The notes under the pieces were generated by a model that was given only the letters and a program-made list of their open reading frames with translations, was not told where the DNA came from and ran no database searches. From an uncultured Alphaproteobacteria bacterium (GTDB lineage: Bacteria > Pseudomonadota > Alphaproteobacteria > RF32 > CAG-239), in contig CALXWC010000001.1 in the NCBI GenBank assembly GCA_944392265.1, positions 51,260-115,259 on the forward strand: a stretch of 64,000 nt of DNA. Direction: 5' to 3'. Shown here piece by piece: positions 1 through 9,455 of the stretch (positions within the stretch are counted from its first letter, which is position 1; the number at the start of each line of letters is the position of its first letter). The translations under genes were made by a program, and so were the position numbers.

Positions 1-456
1 GATGGTTGAACCGAAAATATAACCGCCGGTGTCAACACTCCATACCATTAACAAAAACCACATAGTGTCTAAGAAACCAACCGTATCATACAACCACATA
101 ACAGAACCGAAACCAATGGTTATATAAAACACGCCTAAGGTTAATAAACCTCTGTGAGCCTCATTTTTGGCTTTAACCCAAATAAAGACGGCAGATAAGA
201 ACATCAGAGCCAAAATTGCTATCAAAGAAGGAAACAAAATTGCAGATACAATGCTCATTGTATATGTGATGCTATAAACAACGGCATTTTTATTTGGAAC
301 CATATTAGACCATTCCCATGCCATTAAAGCACCGATAACAATTGCCATCATATGCAAATAAGGATAACCTGCATACATTGTACCGATGACAATCGGGATT
401 AAAACCAAAGCCGTGACGACTCTTTTGATAATCTTGTTAAGCTTTGATTGCTCCAT
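1..456 (-). CDS. cdsA: Phosphatidate cytidylyltransferase (CdsA), partial
   Basis: Makes CDP-diacylglycerol from phosphatidate and CTP at the inner membrane, the branch point for phospholipid synthesis. Only the first 152 codons lie in the window; the 3' end runs off the left edge. The visible part begins MEQSKLNKIIKRVV and continues as a string of hydrophobic helices, ending near a WSVDTGGYIFGS stretch that matches the D-T-(G/A)-Y motif of the family. The ATG at 456 overlaps the end of uppS by 20 nt, so the two are translationally linked. Order pyrH-frr-uppS-cdsA is the common bacterial arrangement, which supports the call. Confidence 0.85.
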   Translation of the reverse strand, partial: MEQSKLNKIIKRVVTALVLIPIVIGTMYAGYPYLHMMAIVIGALMAWEWSNMVPNKNAVVYSITYTMSIVSAILFPSLIAILALMFLSAVFIWVKAKNEAHRGLLTLGVFYITIGFGSVMWLYDTVGFLDTMWFLLMVWSVDTGGYIFGSTI

Positions 457-1159
457 ATCTTCTCTCCCTTTTTTGATAATCTTCAATAATTTTTATGAGC
501 TCTTTTTCTGAAAAATCAGGCCATAAAGTCTCTGTAAAGAAGAACTCCGTATAAGCTAACTGCCATAAGAGATAATTGCTTATTCTTTGTTCTCCGCTAG
601 TGCGAATCAAAATATCCGGATCCGGCATATCATGCGTATACAACATAGCTGAAAATAAGTTTTCATCAATATCTTTGGGTGCGATATCCCCTCTTTTCAC
701 CAATTCGGATACTTTTTGCGCCGCAGATACGATTTCTTGTCTGGAACCGTAACTTAAGGCAATGCACAAGGTCATTTTTTGATTTTGAAGAGTTTCGGCT
801 TCAAGTTTGTTCATGCTTTCTACAATATCTGCATCAAGCATCTGACGTTCACCGATAAAACGAATGCGAACTCCTTTTTCTTGAAGTTCTTTCAAATCAG
901 ATGCCAGATATTGGCGCAACAAATCCATCAAAGCAGAAACTTCTTCTTTTGAACGTTTCCAGTTCTCTGTTGAAAAAGCATATAAGGTTAAATATTTTAT
1001 GCCTGCCTTTTCAACCGCTTTGCAGATTTCTTTGACAACTTCGGCACCTTTTTTATGCCCCATATTTCTGGGCAAAGCTCTTTTTTTGGCCCAACGGCCG
1101 TTGCCGTCCATGATAATGGCGATGTGTTCTATCGGCCTATTTGTACTATCACTACTCAA
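437..1159 (-). CDS. uppS: Undecaprenyl/isoprenyl diphosphate synthase
   Basis: Cis-prenyltransferase that extends farnesyl-PP with isopentenyl-PP to give the C55 carrier lipid for peptidoglycan and surface polysaccharide. The protein is 240 aa, normal for the family. Visible motifs are HIAIIMDGNGRWA at about residue 12, with the catalytic Asp of the DGNGRWA box, YAFSTENW at about residue 61, and RTSGEQRISNYLLWQLAYTE near residue 190. The start is an unusual TTG, chosen because AAAGGG lies 8 nt upstream and the next in-frame ATG falls inside the catalytic motif. It follows frr by 54 nt and overlaps cdsA. Confidence 0.95.
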   Translation of the reverse strand: MSSDSTNRPIEHIAIIMDGNGRWAKKRALPRNMGHKKGAEVVKEICKAVEKAGIKYLTLYAFSTENWKRSKEEVSALMDLLRQYLASDLKELQEKGVRIRFIGERQMLDADIVESMNKLEAETLQNQKMTLCIALSYGSRQEIVSAAQKVSELVKRGDIAPKDIDENLFSAMLYTHDMPDPDILIRTSGEQRISNYLLWQLAYTEFFFTETLWPDFSEKELIKIIEDYQKRERRYGAIKA

Positions 1160-1213
1160 AACAAAAACCCTTTATGAGAAACAATACTTTTAACTAAAAA
1201 AACGAAACAGAGA

Positions 1214-1777
1214 TTAGACTTGCATAATGTCTTTTTCTTTGCGAGCCAATTCTTCATCAATTTTTTTGATTGTTTCATCCGTTAATTTTTGGATTTCATT
1301 TTCATATTTCTTTTCTTCATCTTCAGAAATAGCATTATCTTTTTTGAGTTTTTTAATGCCGTCCAAAGCATCTCTTCTTACGTTGCGAACCGCAATTTTG
1401 CCTTGTTCTGCATATTTGCCGGCAACCTTAACCAACTCTTTTCTGCGCTCTTCACTCAATGGCGGAATTGGAATACGGATTAATTGACCGTCAGATACCG
1501 GATTTAAGCCTAAATCAGACTCTCTTATGGCTTTTTCAACAGCTTTGGCCAAGCTTTTATCCCAAACACTAACAGACAAAGTTCTGGCATCAGGAACACT
1601 AACCGTACCAACTTGAGCCAACGGGGTCGGAGAACCATAAGCCTCAACCATAATGCCGTCTAACAAACTGGCATGTGCTCTGCCTGCTCTCAAGCCGCCA
1701 AAGTCTGATTTCAAGGAATCAAAACTCTTTTCCATACGTGTTTTGGTATCATTTTTAATTTCATTATAATCTGACAT
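1214..1777 (-). CDS. frr: Ribosome recycling factor
   Basis: Splits the post-termination ribosome together with EF-G. The 187-aa length is close to the usual 185. The sequence has the typical [20 protein letters not shown] segment near residue 30 and a conserved [11 protein letters not shown] region near 107, followed by the long helical part ([23 protein letters not shown]) of the three-helix bundle. A GAGG ribosome-binding site sits 6 nt before the ATG. It is 15 nt downstream of pyrH and clearly co-transcribed with it. Confidence 0.97.
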   Translation of the reverse strand: MSDYNEIKNDTKTRMEKSFDSLKSDFGGLRAGRAHASLLDGIMVEAYGSPTPLAQVGTVSVPDARTLSVSVWDKSLAKAVEKAIRESDLGLNPVSDGQLIRIPIPPLSEERRKELVKVAGKYAEQGKIAVRNVRRDALDGIKKLKKDNAISEDEEKKYENEIQKLTDETIKKIDEELARKEKDIMQV

Positions 1778-1792
1778 ATAAACCTCATTTGA

Positions 1793-2503
1793 TTATTTAA
1801 TTATTGTAAACTTGCCTTCTCCGGAAACCGTTTTTTGCAATCCGTCTGCCTCACTTTGAGAAAAGACAACAATTGGAATATGATTTTCTCTTGCCAAGGC
1901 AATGGCTGATATATCCATCACCTTCAGTTGTTGTTCGATTACTTCATCAAAAGAGATTTCATCATACCTTTTGGCATGCGGATTTGTTTTTGGATCCGAA
2001 TCATAAACACCGTCAACCTGTGTTGACTTCAAAATAACGTCACATTGCATTTCAGAAGCTCTTAATGCAGCACCGGTATCCGTGGTGAAATATGGGTTTC
2101 CGGTTCCGGCAGCAAAAATAACCACTCTTTTCTTTTCCAAATGGCGCAAAGCTCTTCTGTATACATAATGTTCACAAACTTCAGGGATATTTAATCCGGA
2201 CAATACTCTTGCCGGAACGCCTATTTTTTCCAAAGCATTTTGAATGTAAAGCGCGTTCATCACTGTTGCCAACATTCCCACATGGTCTGCAACGGTGCGG
2301 TTCATTCCAGATGAGGCTTCTTTCGCGCCTCGGAAAATATTGCCACCGCCGACAACCACGCAAACCTCAACACCTGCTTCATATACAGACTTTATTTGCT
2401 TGGCTAAAGAGTCAATAACCTTGGCAGACATGCCAAACTCTTTTTCTCCCATCAAACCTTCGCCGGAAAGTTTGAGCATTATTCTTTTATATATAGGCTT
2501 CAT
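1793..2503 (-). CDS. pyrH: UMP kinase
   Basis: Phosphorylates UMP to UDP in pyrimidine nucleotide synthesis; the bacterial enzyme is a hexameric amino-acid-kinase-fold protein, usually GTP-activated and UTP-inhibited. The 236-aa protein shows RIMLKLSGEGLMG at residue 7, VVVGGGNIFRGA near residue 48, and GTGNPYFTTDTGAALRA near 133, all diagnostic. It is the first gene of the pyrH-frr-uppS-cdsA run. GAGG precedes the ATG by 10 nt. Confidence 0.97.
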   Translation of the reverse strand: MKPIYKRIMLKLSGEGLMGEKEFGMSAKVIDSLAKQIKSVYEAGVEVCVVVGGGNIFRGAKEASSGMNRTVADHVGMLATVMNALYIQNALEKIGVPARVLSGLNIPEVCEHYVYRRALRHLEKKRVVIFAAGTGNPYFTTDTGAALRASEMQCDVILKSTQVDGVYDSDPKTNPHAKRYDEISFDEVIEQQLKVMDISAIALARENHIPIVVFSQSEADGLQKTVSGEGKFTIIK

Positions 2504-2532
2504 TTATCCATATCCTCTTATATTTTTTTTCA

Positions 2533-2562
2533 ATATAACGGAATAAATCGCTTTGTCATCAA
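2533..2562 (-). promoter_or_regulatory. Possible sigma70 promoter for pyrH operon
   Basis: On the minus strand TTGATG and TTATAT are separated by 18 nt, about 30 nt upstream of the pyrH start. This is a pattern match only, in AT-rich DNA. Confidence 0.35.
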
Positions 2563-2697
2563 CATTTTTTGTTTTTTACCAACAATTCTCTTCATTTATA
2601 AGTAAGAAATAAACAAGATGACAAAAATTAAGTTGCAAGATTAAGCTCTTGTGCTAAAACTAGGGAAAATTGGAAAAATTTTATAAAGAGAAAAACT

Positions 2698-3345
2698 ATG
2701 AGCGTATCTTTGATTTTTGTTTTGTCTGCTTTGGGCGGATATGTTTTGGGTTCTATTCCTTTTGGTCTTGTTTTAACCAAAATGGCCGGATTGGGTGATA
2801 TCAGAAAAATCGGTTCAGGTAACATCGGCGCAACCAATGTTTTGCGCACGGGCAGAAAAGATTTGGCTTTGCTCACTGTTTTGTTAGATGCGTTTAAGGC
2901 CGGTATTGCCGCTTACATTGCCTATAAATTGGTTGCTCCAAAAGCTTATGTATTTATGGGATGGTATACCGAGCTTAATGTTGTTGCCGAATTAATTGCC
3001 GGCTCTTTTGGCATTATCGGTCATAATTTTCCGGTTTGGCTCAAATTCAAAGGCGGCAAAGGTGTTGCTTCTACTTTGGGTTTGTTGTTGGTTACAAACT
3101 GGCAAATCGGTTGCTTGGCTTTGTTAACGTGGCTTATTGTTGCCTTCACAACCAAATATTCTTCATTATCTGCGCTTGTGGCCGCATTTATGGTTCCGGT
3201 TTATGCTTTCTTTTTAACCTCACCGGTTTATGCCTTCTTTTATTTGCTGATTGCTTTATTGGTTATTGTAAGACATCATGCCAATATTGTTCGTTTGATT
3301 AAAGGACAAGAGAGCAAAATCAACCTCAAAAAGAAAGAAAAATAA
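2698..3345 (+). CDS. plsY: Glycerol-3-phosphate acyltransferase PlsY
   Basis: Inner-membrane enzyme that transfers the acyl group from acyl phosphate to glycerol-3-phosphate, the first step of phospholipid synthesis. It is 215 aa with about five membrane helices. Diagnostic motifs are GSGNIGATNVLRTGRK at residues 40-55 and HNFPVWLKFKGGKGVAS near residue 109. It heads a plus-strand run with dprA and topA; dprA begins 3 nt after its stop. Its place next to the pyrH-cdsA run, in divergent orientation, groups lipid genes together. Confidence 0.95.
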   Translation: MSVSLIFVLSALGGYVLGSIPFGLVLTKMAGLGDIRKIGSGNIGATNVLRTGRKDLALLTVLLDAFKAGIAAYIAYKLVAPKAYVFMGWYTELNVVAELIAGSFGIIGHNFPVWLKFKGGKGVASTLGLLLVTNWQIGCLALLTWLIVAFTTKYSSLSALVAAFMVPVYAFFLTSPVYAFFYLLIALLVIVRHHANIVRLIKGQESKINLKKKEK

Positions 3346-3348
3346 TTA

Positions 3349-4458
3349 ATGCAAACAAATAAGCAACTTGTTGATTGGATCCAGCTTATTAATTGTGAAA
3401 ATGTCGGACCTGTGACTTTTCATAAATTGCTGGAGACTTTCGGCAGTGCTGAAGCGGCTTTGGCAGAACTTCCTCGTCTTGCCAAATATAAGCTTTTTCC
3501 CAGAAATAAAGCAGAAGAAGAGCTTGAAAAAGCACAAAGAAAAGGTGTGCATATTCTTTCTTTGCAAAGCACGGAATATCCAAAAAATTTGCGTCATATG
3601 GCCGATGCTCCGCCGATTTTGTATGCTTTGGGTAATTTAGAGGCTCTAAAAAATCCGGTTTCTTTATCTATTGTGGGTGCCAGAAACGCCTCTATTAACG
3701 GCAGAAAAACCGCATCTAAAATTGCTTATGATTTGACCAATGCCGGGGTGATGATTATTTCCGGCATGGCCAGAGGAATTGATTCCGCGGCGCATAAAGG
3801 CGCTATGTATGCCAAAGCTCAAAAAGGTGAAACAATTGCCGTTTTAGGCACGGGCGTTGACGTGGTCTACCCATCAGAAAACAAAGCGCTTTATCAGCAA
3901 ATTTGCGAACAAGGCTTGGTGTTATCAGAGTTTTTATTGGGCACAGAAGCTCAAACCAGCAATTTTCCGAGAAGGAATCGTATTGTTTCAGGCTTAAGCT
4001 TGGGAACATTGGTGGTTGAAGCCTCTTTACATTCGGGCTCGTTAATCACATCTCGCTTGGCTTTAGAACAAGGCAAAGATGTTTTTGCCATTCCGGGGTC
4101 TCCGCAAGATGCTCGCGCGGCAGGGCCTAACAAACTCATTAAAGAAGGCGCGGTTTTGGTGGAAAGCGCAGATGATATTTTAGAAACCTTAAATCTAAAT
4201 AATCACCACTGTCTAACACAATATATTGACAATTTGGAAAAAAATGTTGATATTCCATTGCAGCTGAAAAAAGTTGAAACAACAAGCCAGGAAAAACTTC
4301 CGCTTTGCGAATATATTAATCGGGAAGGTATTTATGTGGATGAACTTATTCGTATCAGCGGGCTTTCTGCTTCAGAGGTTTCTCTTCAGCTACTGGAATT
4401 GGAATTAAACGGAAAAATCGAAAGACAACCCGGCAATAAAGTAGCTCTTATTAAATAG
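3349..4458 (+). CDS. dprA: DNA processing protein DprA (Smf)
   Basis: Loads RecA on incoming single-stranded DNA in natural transformation; also found in bacteria with no known competence. The 369-aa protein has an N-terminal helical region, a Rossmann-type DprA core (SIVGARNASINGRK near residue 106, GMARGIDSAAHKGA near 141, FPRRNRIVSGLS near 205, GSLITSRLALEQGKDVFAIPGSP near 228), and a C-terminal winged-helix region (GLSASEVSLQLLELELNGKIE). It sits between plsY and topA, a common dprA-topA pairing. ComF, another competence-related family, is encoded at the far right of the window. Confidence 0.95.
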   Translation: MQTNKQLVDWIQLINCENVGPVTFHKLLETFGSAEAALAELPRLAKYKLFPRNKAEEELEKAQRKGVHILSLQSTEYPKNLRHMADAPPILYALGNLEALKNPVSLSIVGARNASINGRKTASKIAYDLTNAGVMIISGMARGIDSAAHKGAMYAKAQKGETIAVLGTGVDVVYPSENKALYQQICEQGLVLSEFLLGTEAQTSNFPRRNRIVSGLSLGTLVVEASLHSGSLITSRLALEQGKDVFAIPGSPQDARAAGPNKLIKEGAVLVESADDILETLNLNNHHCLTQYIDNLEKNVDIPLQLKKVETTSQEKLPLCEYINREGIYVDELIRISGLSASEVSLQLLELELNGKIERQPGNKVALIK

Positions 4459-4473
4459 GCAAAGGTAAAAATT

Positions 4474-6948
4474 ATGAAATTAGTTATTGTTGAGTCTCCG
4501 GCAAAAGCCAAAACGATTAATAAGTATTTGGGCGATGACTATAAGGTATTGGCCAGCTTTGGTCATATCAGAGACTTACCGAGTAAAGACGGTTCCGTCC
4601 AACCTGACCAAGACTTTGCCATGACTTGGGAACTTAGCTCCGGCGGACAAAAACGCTTAAAAGATATTATTGCTGCCTTAAAAGATGCTGACACAATCAT
4701 CCTCGCATCCGACCCGGATAGAGAGGGAGAAGCCATTGCTTGGCATATTTTAGAAGAATTAACCGCCAGAAAGAAAATTGCCGGAAAGAAAATTGAACGC
4801 GTGGTCTTTCATGAAATTACCAAAAAAGCCGTTACCGAAGCTATTAAAAATCCGCGCCAAATTGATGATAATCTCGTTTCTGCCTACATGGCTAGACGCG
4901 CACTGGACTATTTGGTTGGATTTACACTTTCTCCGGTTTTGTGGCGCAAACTTCCGGGGTCAAAGTCTGCCGGTCGTGTTCAATCCGTTGCATTGCGTTT
5001 GATTTGCGAACGCGAAACCGAAATTGAAAAGTTTAAATCTGAAGAATATTGGACCATTGATGCCGAACTTCTTACCGCATCTAAAGCTGTTATTAAGTCC
5101 AGATTGATTAATTTAGACGGTAAAAAACTTGAGAAGTTTGATTTAAATTGTGAGGCTAAGGCTTTGGAAGCCAAAGCAAAAATTGAAGCACAAACTTTTG
5201 CTGTGGCCAGTGTTGAACGCAAAAAAGCCAACCGTTATCCGGCTCCGCCTTTCACCACATCTACTTTGCAACAAGAAGCCGCCAGAAAATTAAGATTTGG
5301 TGCCAAAAAGACAATGCAGGTTGCCCAAAAGCTTTATGAAGACGGTTATATCACTTATATGCGTACCGATGCGGTTAACCTTTCTGAAGAAGCTATCAGC
5401 GCTTGCAGAGAAGCTATTGTTAAATATTTCGGTGAGGCATATTTACCTAAAGAACCTAAAGAATATAAAACCAAGTCTAAAAACGCTCAAGAAGCGCACG
5501 AAGCTATTCGTCCGGCTCATGTTTCCGAAACACCGAAAAAATTGGAAGGCAAGCTTGATGCCGATGGCTATAAACTTTATGAATTGATTTGGAAACGTAC
5601 GGTTGCCTGCCAAATGAACCCTGCTGTTTTAGACCGCGTGGTTATTGATTCAATTTCTGCAGACAAGCAAATTTTGTTGCGTGCAAATGGTCAGGTTATT
5701 GCCTTTGACGGATTTTTGAAACTCTATCAAGAAAGCAAAGATGATTCTGATGAAGATGATGAAAACAGAATCTTGCCTAACGTTAACGAGGGAGAAAATC
5801 TTGATAAAGGACAAATCACCCCAGAACAACACTTTACCACCCCTCCTCCACGCTTTACCGAAGCAAGCCTCGTGAAAAAATTGGAAGAATTGGGAATCGG
5901 TCGTCCGTCTACTTATGCCAGCATTATTTCCGTATTGCAGGAACGCAAATATGTGCGTGTTGAAAAATTGCGCTTTATTCCGGAAGACCGAGGCCGAATC
6001 GTGACCGTATTTTTGGAAAACTATTTCAAAAAATATGTGGAATATGACTTTACGGCTCAGTTGGAAGAATTTTTGGATGATGTTTCTGCCGGAAAAATGG
6101 ATTGGAAAAAGCTTTTATCTGGATTTTGGGCAAAATTCATTAAAAACATATCTGCCGTTCAACCTTTGCAAATCAGCGAGGTTATTCAGACCATTGACGA
6201 TGTGTTATCATATCACTTGTTCCCGCCTCGTGAAGACGGCTCTGACCCAAGAATTTGTCCTGAATGTGGCAAAGGAAAATTGAGCATTAAATTAGGTAAA
6301 TTCGGCGCCTTTATCGGTTGTTCTAATTATCCCGAATGCAAATATACCAAACCTTTGACTGATGCTATGGAAGAAGCTGCAAATGACACCCCCAAACCGG
6401 CTAGTCCGGAAGATAAGACTTTGGGCGAGATTAACGGCTTGAACGTATATTTGAAAAAAGGTCCATATGGTTTTTATCTCCAGCTTGGTGAAGATGCCAC
6501 TGCTTTGACCGAAAAGCCAAAACGCGTGGCCCTGCCCAGAAATATTACTCCGGAGGAAGTAACTTTTGAGCAGGCTTCAACCTTACTCACCTTGCCCAAA
6601 CAACTTGGCAACGGTGTGGAAGTGAATATCGGTAAGTTTGGTCCTTATATCAAGCAAGGTAATAAGTCTAAATCTTTGAGCGGAAACGACACTATCTTTA
6701 ACATTACCTTGGAGCGTGCCGAACAAATTTTGCAAGGCGTGGCTGAACGTCCGGTCGGAAAAGTTTTGGGTGTACACCCCAAAGATAAAAAAGAAATCAG
6801 CCTAAACAGCGGACGCTATGGTCCTTATTTGAAATGGGGCAAAAACAACATTGCTCTGCCCAAAGAATTTAAGGACAAAGAGCCAACTTTGGAAGATGCT
6901 TTGAAGATTATTGAAGCCAAATTTAATCCTAAATCAGCTGAAAAATAA
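4474..6948 (+). CDS. topA: DNA topoisomerase I
   Basis: Type IA topoisomerase that relaxes negative supercoils. The 824-aa protein begins MKLVIVESPAKAKTI (Toprim domain, with the DPDREGEA acidic motif near residue 88). The active-site tyrosine is in the YITYMRTD motif near residue 295. The C-terminal part has one C4 zinc ribbon (CPECGK ... CSNYPECKY, near residues 595-622) and three basic repeats of the G-(K/R)-(F/Y)-G-P-Y type (KKGPYGFY, GKFGPYIK, GRYGPYLK). It starts 15 nt after dprA. Thirteen nucleotides separate its stop from the convergent flagellin stop, and no clear terminator was seen between them. Confidence 0.97.
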   Translation: MKLVIVESPAKAKTINKYLGDDYKVLASFGHIRDLPSKDGSVQPDQDFAMTWELSSGGQKRLKDIIAALKDADTIILASDPDREGEAIAWHILEELTARKKIAGKKIERVVFHEITKKAVTEAIKNPRQIDDNLVSAYMARRALDYLVGFTLSPVLWRKLPGSKSAGRVQSVALRLICERETEIEKFKSEEYWTIDAELLTASKAVIKSRLINLDGKKLEKFDLNCEAKALEAKAKIEAQTFAVASVERKKANRYPAPPFTTSTLQQEAARKLRFGAKKTMQVAQKLYEDGYITYMRTDAVNLSEEAISACREAIVKYFGEAYLPKEPKEYKTKSKNAQEAHEAIRPAHVSETPKKLEGKLDADGYKLYELIWKRTVACQMNPAVLDRVVIDSISADKQILLRANGQVIAFDGFLKLYQESKDDSDEDDENRILPNVNEGENLDKGQITPEQHFTTPPPRFTEASLVKKLEELGIGRPSTYASIISVLQERKYVRVEKLRFIPEDRGRIVTVFLENYFKKYVEYDFTAQLEEFLDDVSAGKMDWKKLLSGFWAKFIKNISAVQPLQISEVIQTIDDVLSYHLFPPREDGSDPRICPECGKGKLSIKLGKFGAFIGCSNYPECKYTKPLTDAMEEAANDTPKPASPEDKTLGEINGLNVYLKKGPYGFYLQLGEDATALTEKPKRVALPRNITPEEVTFEQASTLLTLPKQLGNGVEVNIGKFGPYIKQGNKSKSLSGNDTIFNITLERAEQILQGVAERPVGKVLGVHPKDKKEISLNSGRYGPYLKWGKNNIALPKEFKDKEPTLEDALKIIEAKFNPKSAEK

Positions 6949-6961
6949 GCTTAGATTGATT

Positions 6962-9145
6962 TTAAGCCTCGTTTTTTACCATGGAGGTTGATTTATCTGC
7001 CTGATTTTCAGCATAGATTTGTTGTGCCGCAAAAGGAATTAACACGCTCCTTGCTGATTGCGCCGCCAAAGAAAGCGAATTAATTGCCAAGCTTTGTGCT
7101 GTTTGTAAAGATAAGTATTCAGCAGAAACTTCATTCATATCTGCCAAAGTGAGTTTATCCGCACCTTCTTCCAACACATTAATCAAATTTTGCGTAAAGT
7201 CTTCTCGGTTGGTGACTATGGCATTATAGTTACCAATCTGACTCATTTGCGTGCGCAATTTATTGGTTGCCTCGGTCAGCTCTTCCATGGTCTTTTGCAC
7301 ATCTAATATCGTTGACCATTGCGCCTCTTTTAAGCCTAAGCCCTCTAATGTGGAGTTCACGCCTTTTACAGCAACAGCTGAACCCTCATTGTTGCTGAAT
7401 TTGATATTAAGCGTGTTTTCTTTCAAAAGATTTACACCTTTATAAGATGAATCATTTGCTACCTTGTCAATCTCGGCCAAGGTTTGGTTAAAGCTCTTCA
7501 TATAGCCTTTTTGCTCGTCGGTAAGGTTTTCTTTCAAGTAAGTTTCATAACGGTTAAGGTAACCTTCCACCGAGCCAAATTCATCATCATCATCAAATTT
7601 CTCATCAGCGGGGCGGTTGAGTGCTTCTTCAACTAATTTGGTGACATCCGGCATTGTCAAAGCGGCAACAGTTCCGGCAGATTGCCAGCCGGCAACTCCG
7701 TCTAATGAAGTGATAACTTCTGATGGTACAAAAATTTTATTATATCCCGTAGATACCCAATTCTGCCCATTGAAAGACAATTCCGTTCCGGCAAGAATGT
7801 TAAGGGTTTCAAAAGTTTCAGAAGGACTATGATTGTCAAATATTTTTCCACCTTCTGCACTTTCAATCCTAATTTTAGAGTTAAGGATATTAAGAGTACG
7901 ATCTTTTATTGAAACTCCTTGAAATTTAACACCAGTTGCATTCCTTCCAGTATTTTTAATTTTTATATCTGTATTTTCAATGTAATAGTTTGTAGAAAAT
8001 CCCCCTCCAGAATTAAAATATATTCCATAAGCATTGGAATTTATTGTAGAAATATTAATTACAGAATTTTTGAATCTTGTAGATTGTCCTAAATCTCCTA
8101 GAGAACATTGAATTCCATAATTATTAGCCTGAGTATTGATAGTTGAATTTTCAATATTTAATGATGTAACATTTATTCCATTTGAAACGTTAACAATATT
8201 AAGTATTGAATTTTTAAAACTAAATAATCTTCCCAAACCCAAGAAACCAGTACCAGTTCCTCCGCCGTCAATATTAATCTCGGCATTCTCAGCAAATACA
8301 TTGGTATAACCAAAGGCCGATTCCATCACTGTACCAATGTTTTTCACATCAATCTTATTTTCCAAATAAACCGTACCAGAAATTAATCTCTCTCCTCTAC
8401 CTTCATTAATCAGCTTAATGTTAGAAAGAGATAAGGCATTTGTAGCTCCATCTTTTGCCTTTATAACATCTGCACTTGAACTGGTTGAACTGTTTTTATT
8501 ATAAATATACAAATCTGAAATTGCGGTGTTGGTTTCAGTTACAATCGCTCCTGAGGTGTCAGACTTAGTGAAAGTCAGTTGTGAGGTGTGATAATTCTCA
8601 TCTTTGGCATTAGCGTTTTTGTCAGCATAATAGTTGATGCCCCTTAGGTTTTGCCCTTCTTTTAGGTTTAAGGTCACATCACCACAATCAATCTTGCCAT
8701 AGATGACAATATCGCCTTTTTCTCCGCTGTTTAACACAACTTGGAGCTCATCAACCGTGCTCACCACCGCAATTACGCCTTCTTGCTCAGAGAGCCAAGC
8801 TTTGCTCACGGCCGGCGGGACCTCAACTGAGGGGAATATCTCCACAGCTTTGCTTGCCAAACCCGAGGCTTGCGCAATCAATTCCGCTTGCGTTTCCATA
8901 CCTTCATTGGCGGCTTGAATGGTTTGAATTCCTTGCCCCATAGCATCAAGAAGCGCGTTCAAGTCCGCCGCAGCGTTACTTAAACTCTGCGCAGTGTAAT
9001 AACTTGAGGCATTGTCTATGGCGGAATTAACCTTTTTGCCGGTAGAGAGCATTTCTTGCACTTTGCTCATCTGATTGCTGATATTGTTTAAGGACAATAA
9101 GCTACTGCGCATGGCTAAAGGCAATGTGACGTTATTAACCATCAT
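6962..9145 (-). CDS. Flagellin with large beta-helix-like insert
   Basis: Residues 1-105 are a typical flagellin N-terminal D0/D1 (VNNVTLPLAMRSSLLSLNNI, MLSTGKKVNSAIDNASSYYTAQSLS), and about residues 525-727 are the matching C-terminal half, with a helical end (SLQTAQSLAINSLSLAAQSARSVLIPF). Flagellin builds the filament after secretion through the flagellar type III system. Between them lie roughly 400 residues rich in short beta-strand repeats with Asn ladders (ENTDIKIKNTGRNATG, FKNSVINISTINSNAYGI), which I read as a right-handed beta-helix that would project from the filament surface. At 727 aa it is much longer than simple flagellins. The insert region (about 7.7-8.8 kb) is visibly more AT-rich than the ends. 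No other flagellar gene is in the window. AAGG lies 7 nt before the ATG. Confidence 0.88.
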   Translation of the reverse strand: MMVNNVTLPLAMRSSLLSLNNISNQMSKVQEMLSTGKKVNSAIDNASSYYTAQSLSNAAADLNALLDAMGQGIQTIQAANEGMETQAELIAQASGLASKAVEIFPSVEVPPAVSKAWLSEQEGVIAVVSTVDELQVVLNSGEKGDIVIYGKIDCGDVTLNLKEGQNLRGINYYADKNANAKDENYHTSQLTFTKSDTSGAIVTETNTAISDLYIYNKNSSTSSSADVIKAKDGATNALSLSNIKLINEGRGERLISGTVYLENKIDVKNIGTVMESAFGYTNVFAENAEINIDGGGTGTGFLGLGRLFSFKNSILNIVNVSNGINVTSLNIENSTINTQANNYGIQCSLGDLGQSTRFKNSVINISTINSNAYGIYFNSGGGFSTNYYIENTDIKIKNTGRNATGVKFQGVSIKDRTLNILNSKIRIESAEGGKIFDNHSPSETFETLNILAGTELSFNGQNWVSTGYNKIFVPSEVITSLDGVAGWQSAGTVAALTMPDVTKLVEEALNRPADEKFDDDDEFGSVEGYLNRYETYLKENLTDEQKGYMKSFNQTLAEIDKVANDSSYKGVNLLKENTLNIKFSNNEGSAVAVKGVNSTLEGLGLKEAQWSTILDVQKTMEELTEATNKLRTQMSQIGNYNAIVTNREDFTQNLINVLEEGADKLTLADMNEVSAEYLSLQTAQSLAINSLSLAAQSARSVLIPFAAQQIYAENQADKSTSMVKNEA

Positions 9146-9356
9146 ACACCCGCCTTGCGCTTATTAACGCTTTGATTTGTATTGATTTTATAAAACGACA
9201 AAGATGTGATAATAATAATTTTTGAATTAAACGGCAATGAATCAAACGGCATATATTTAAAAACAACAAAACCGCCGCAAAACTCTCCATTTTTGCGGTG
9301 GGCATAGCGTTTCCTTGCGGAATATGTCTCAGTTCTTGACACATCATTTCTCGCAT
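9135..9356 (-). CDS. Possible 73-aa leader ORF upstream of flagellin
   Basis: A reading frame starting MREMMCQELRHIPQGNAMPT has AAGGA 8 nt upstream and starts about 27 nt after the predicted transcription start. It overlaps the flagellin start by 11 nt. It could be a coupled leader peptide, but the sequence is not recognised and composition gives no support. A hairpin lies inside it. I consider it possible, not probable. Confidence 0.2.
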   Translation of the reverse strand: MREMMCQELRHIPQGNAMPTAKMESFAAVLLFLNICRLIHCRLIQKLLLSHLCRFIKSIQIKALISARRVYDG

Positions 9357-9389
9357 CCTTGCCGTTAAATTCTCTTATAACATAAGCTG

Positions 9390-9418
9390 ATTATATCAAT
9401 TTTTGGTTAATAGGGCAA
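9390..9418 (-). promoter_or_regulatory. Sigma70-type promoter for flagellin
   Basis: Minus strand TTGCCC, 17-nt spacer, perfect TATAAT. No sigma28 or sigma54 consensus was found nearer the gene, so this flagellin may be driven by the vegetative sigma factor from a site about 240 nt upstream. Confidence 0.6.
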
Positions 9419-9455
9419 GAATTTTCGGAATCAAAAGATGTTTTACATAAAAAAA

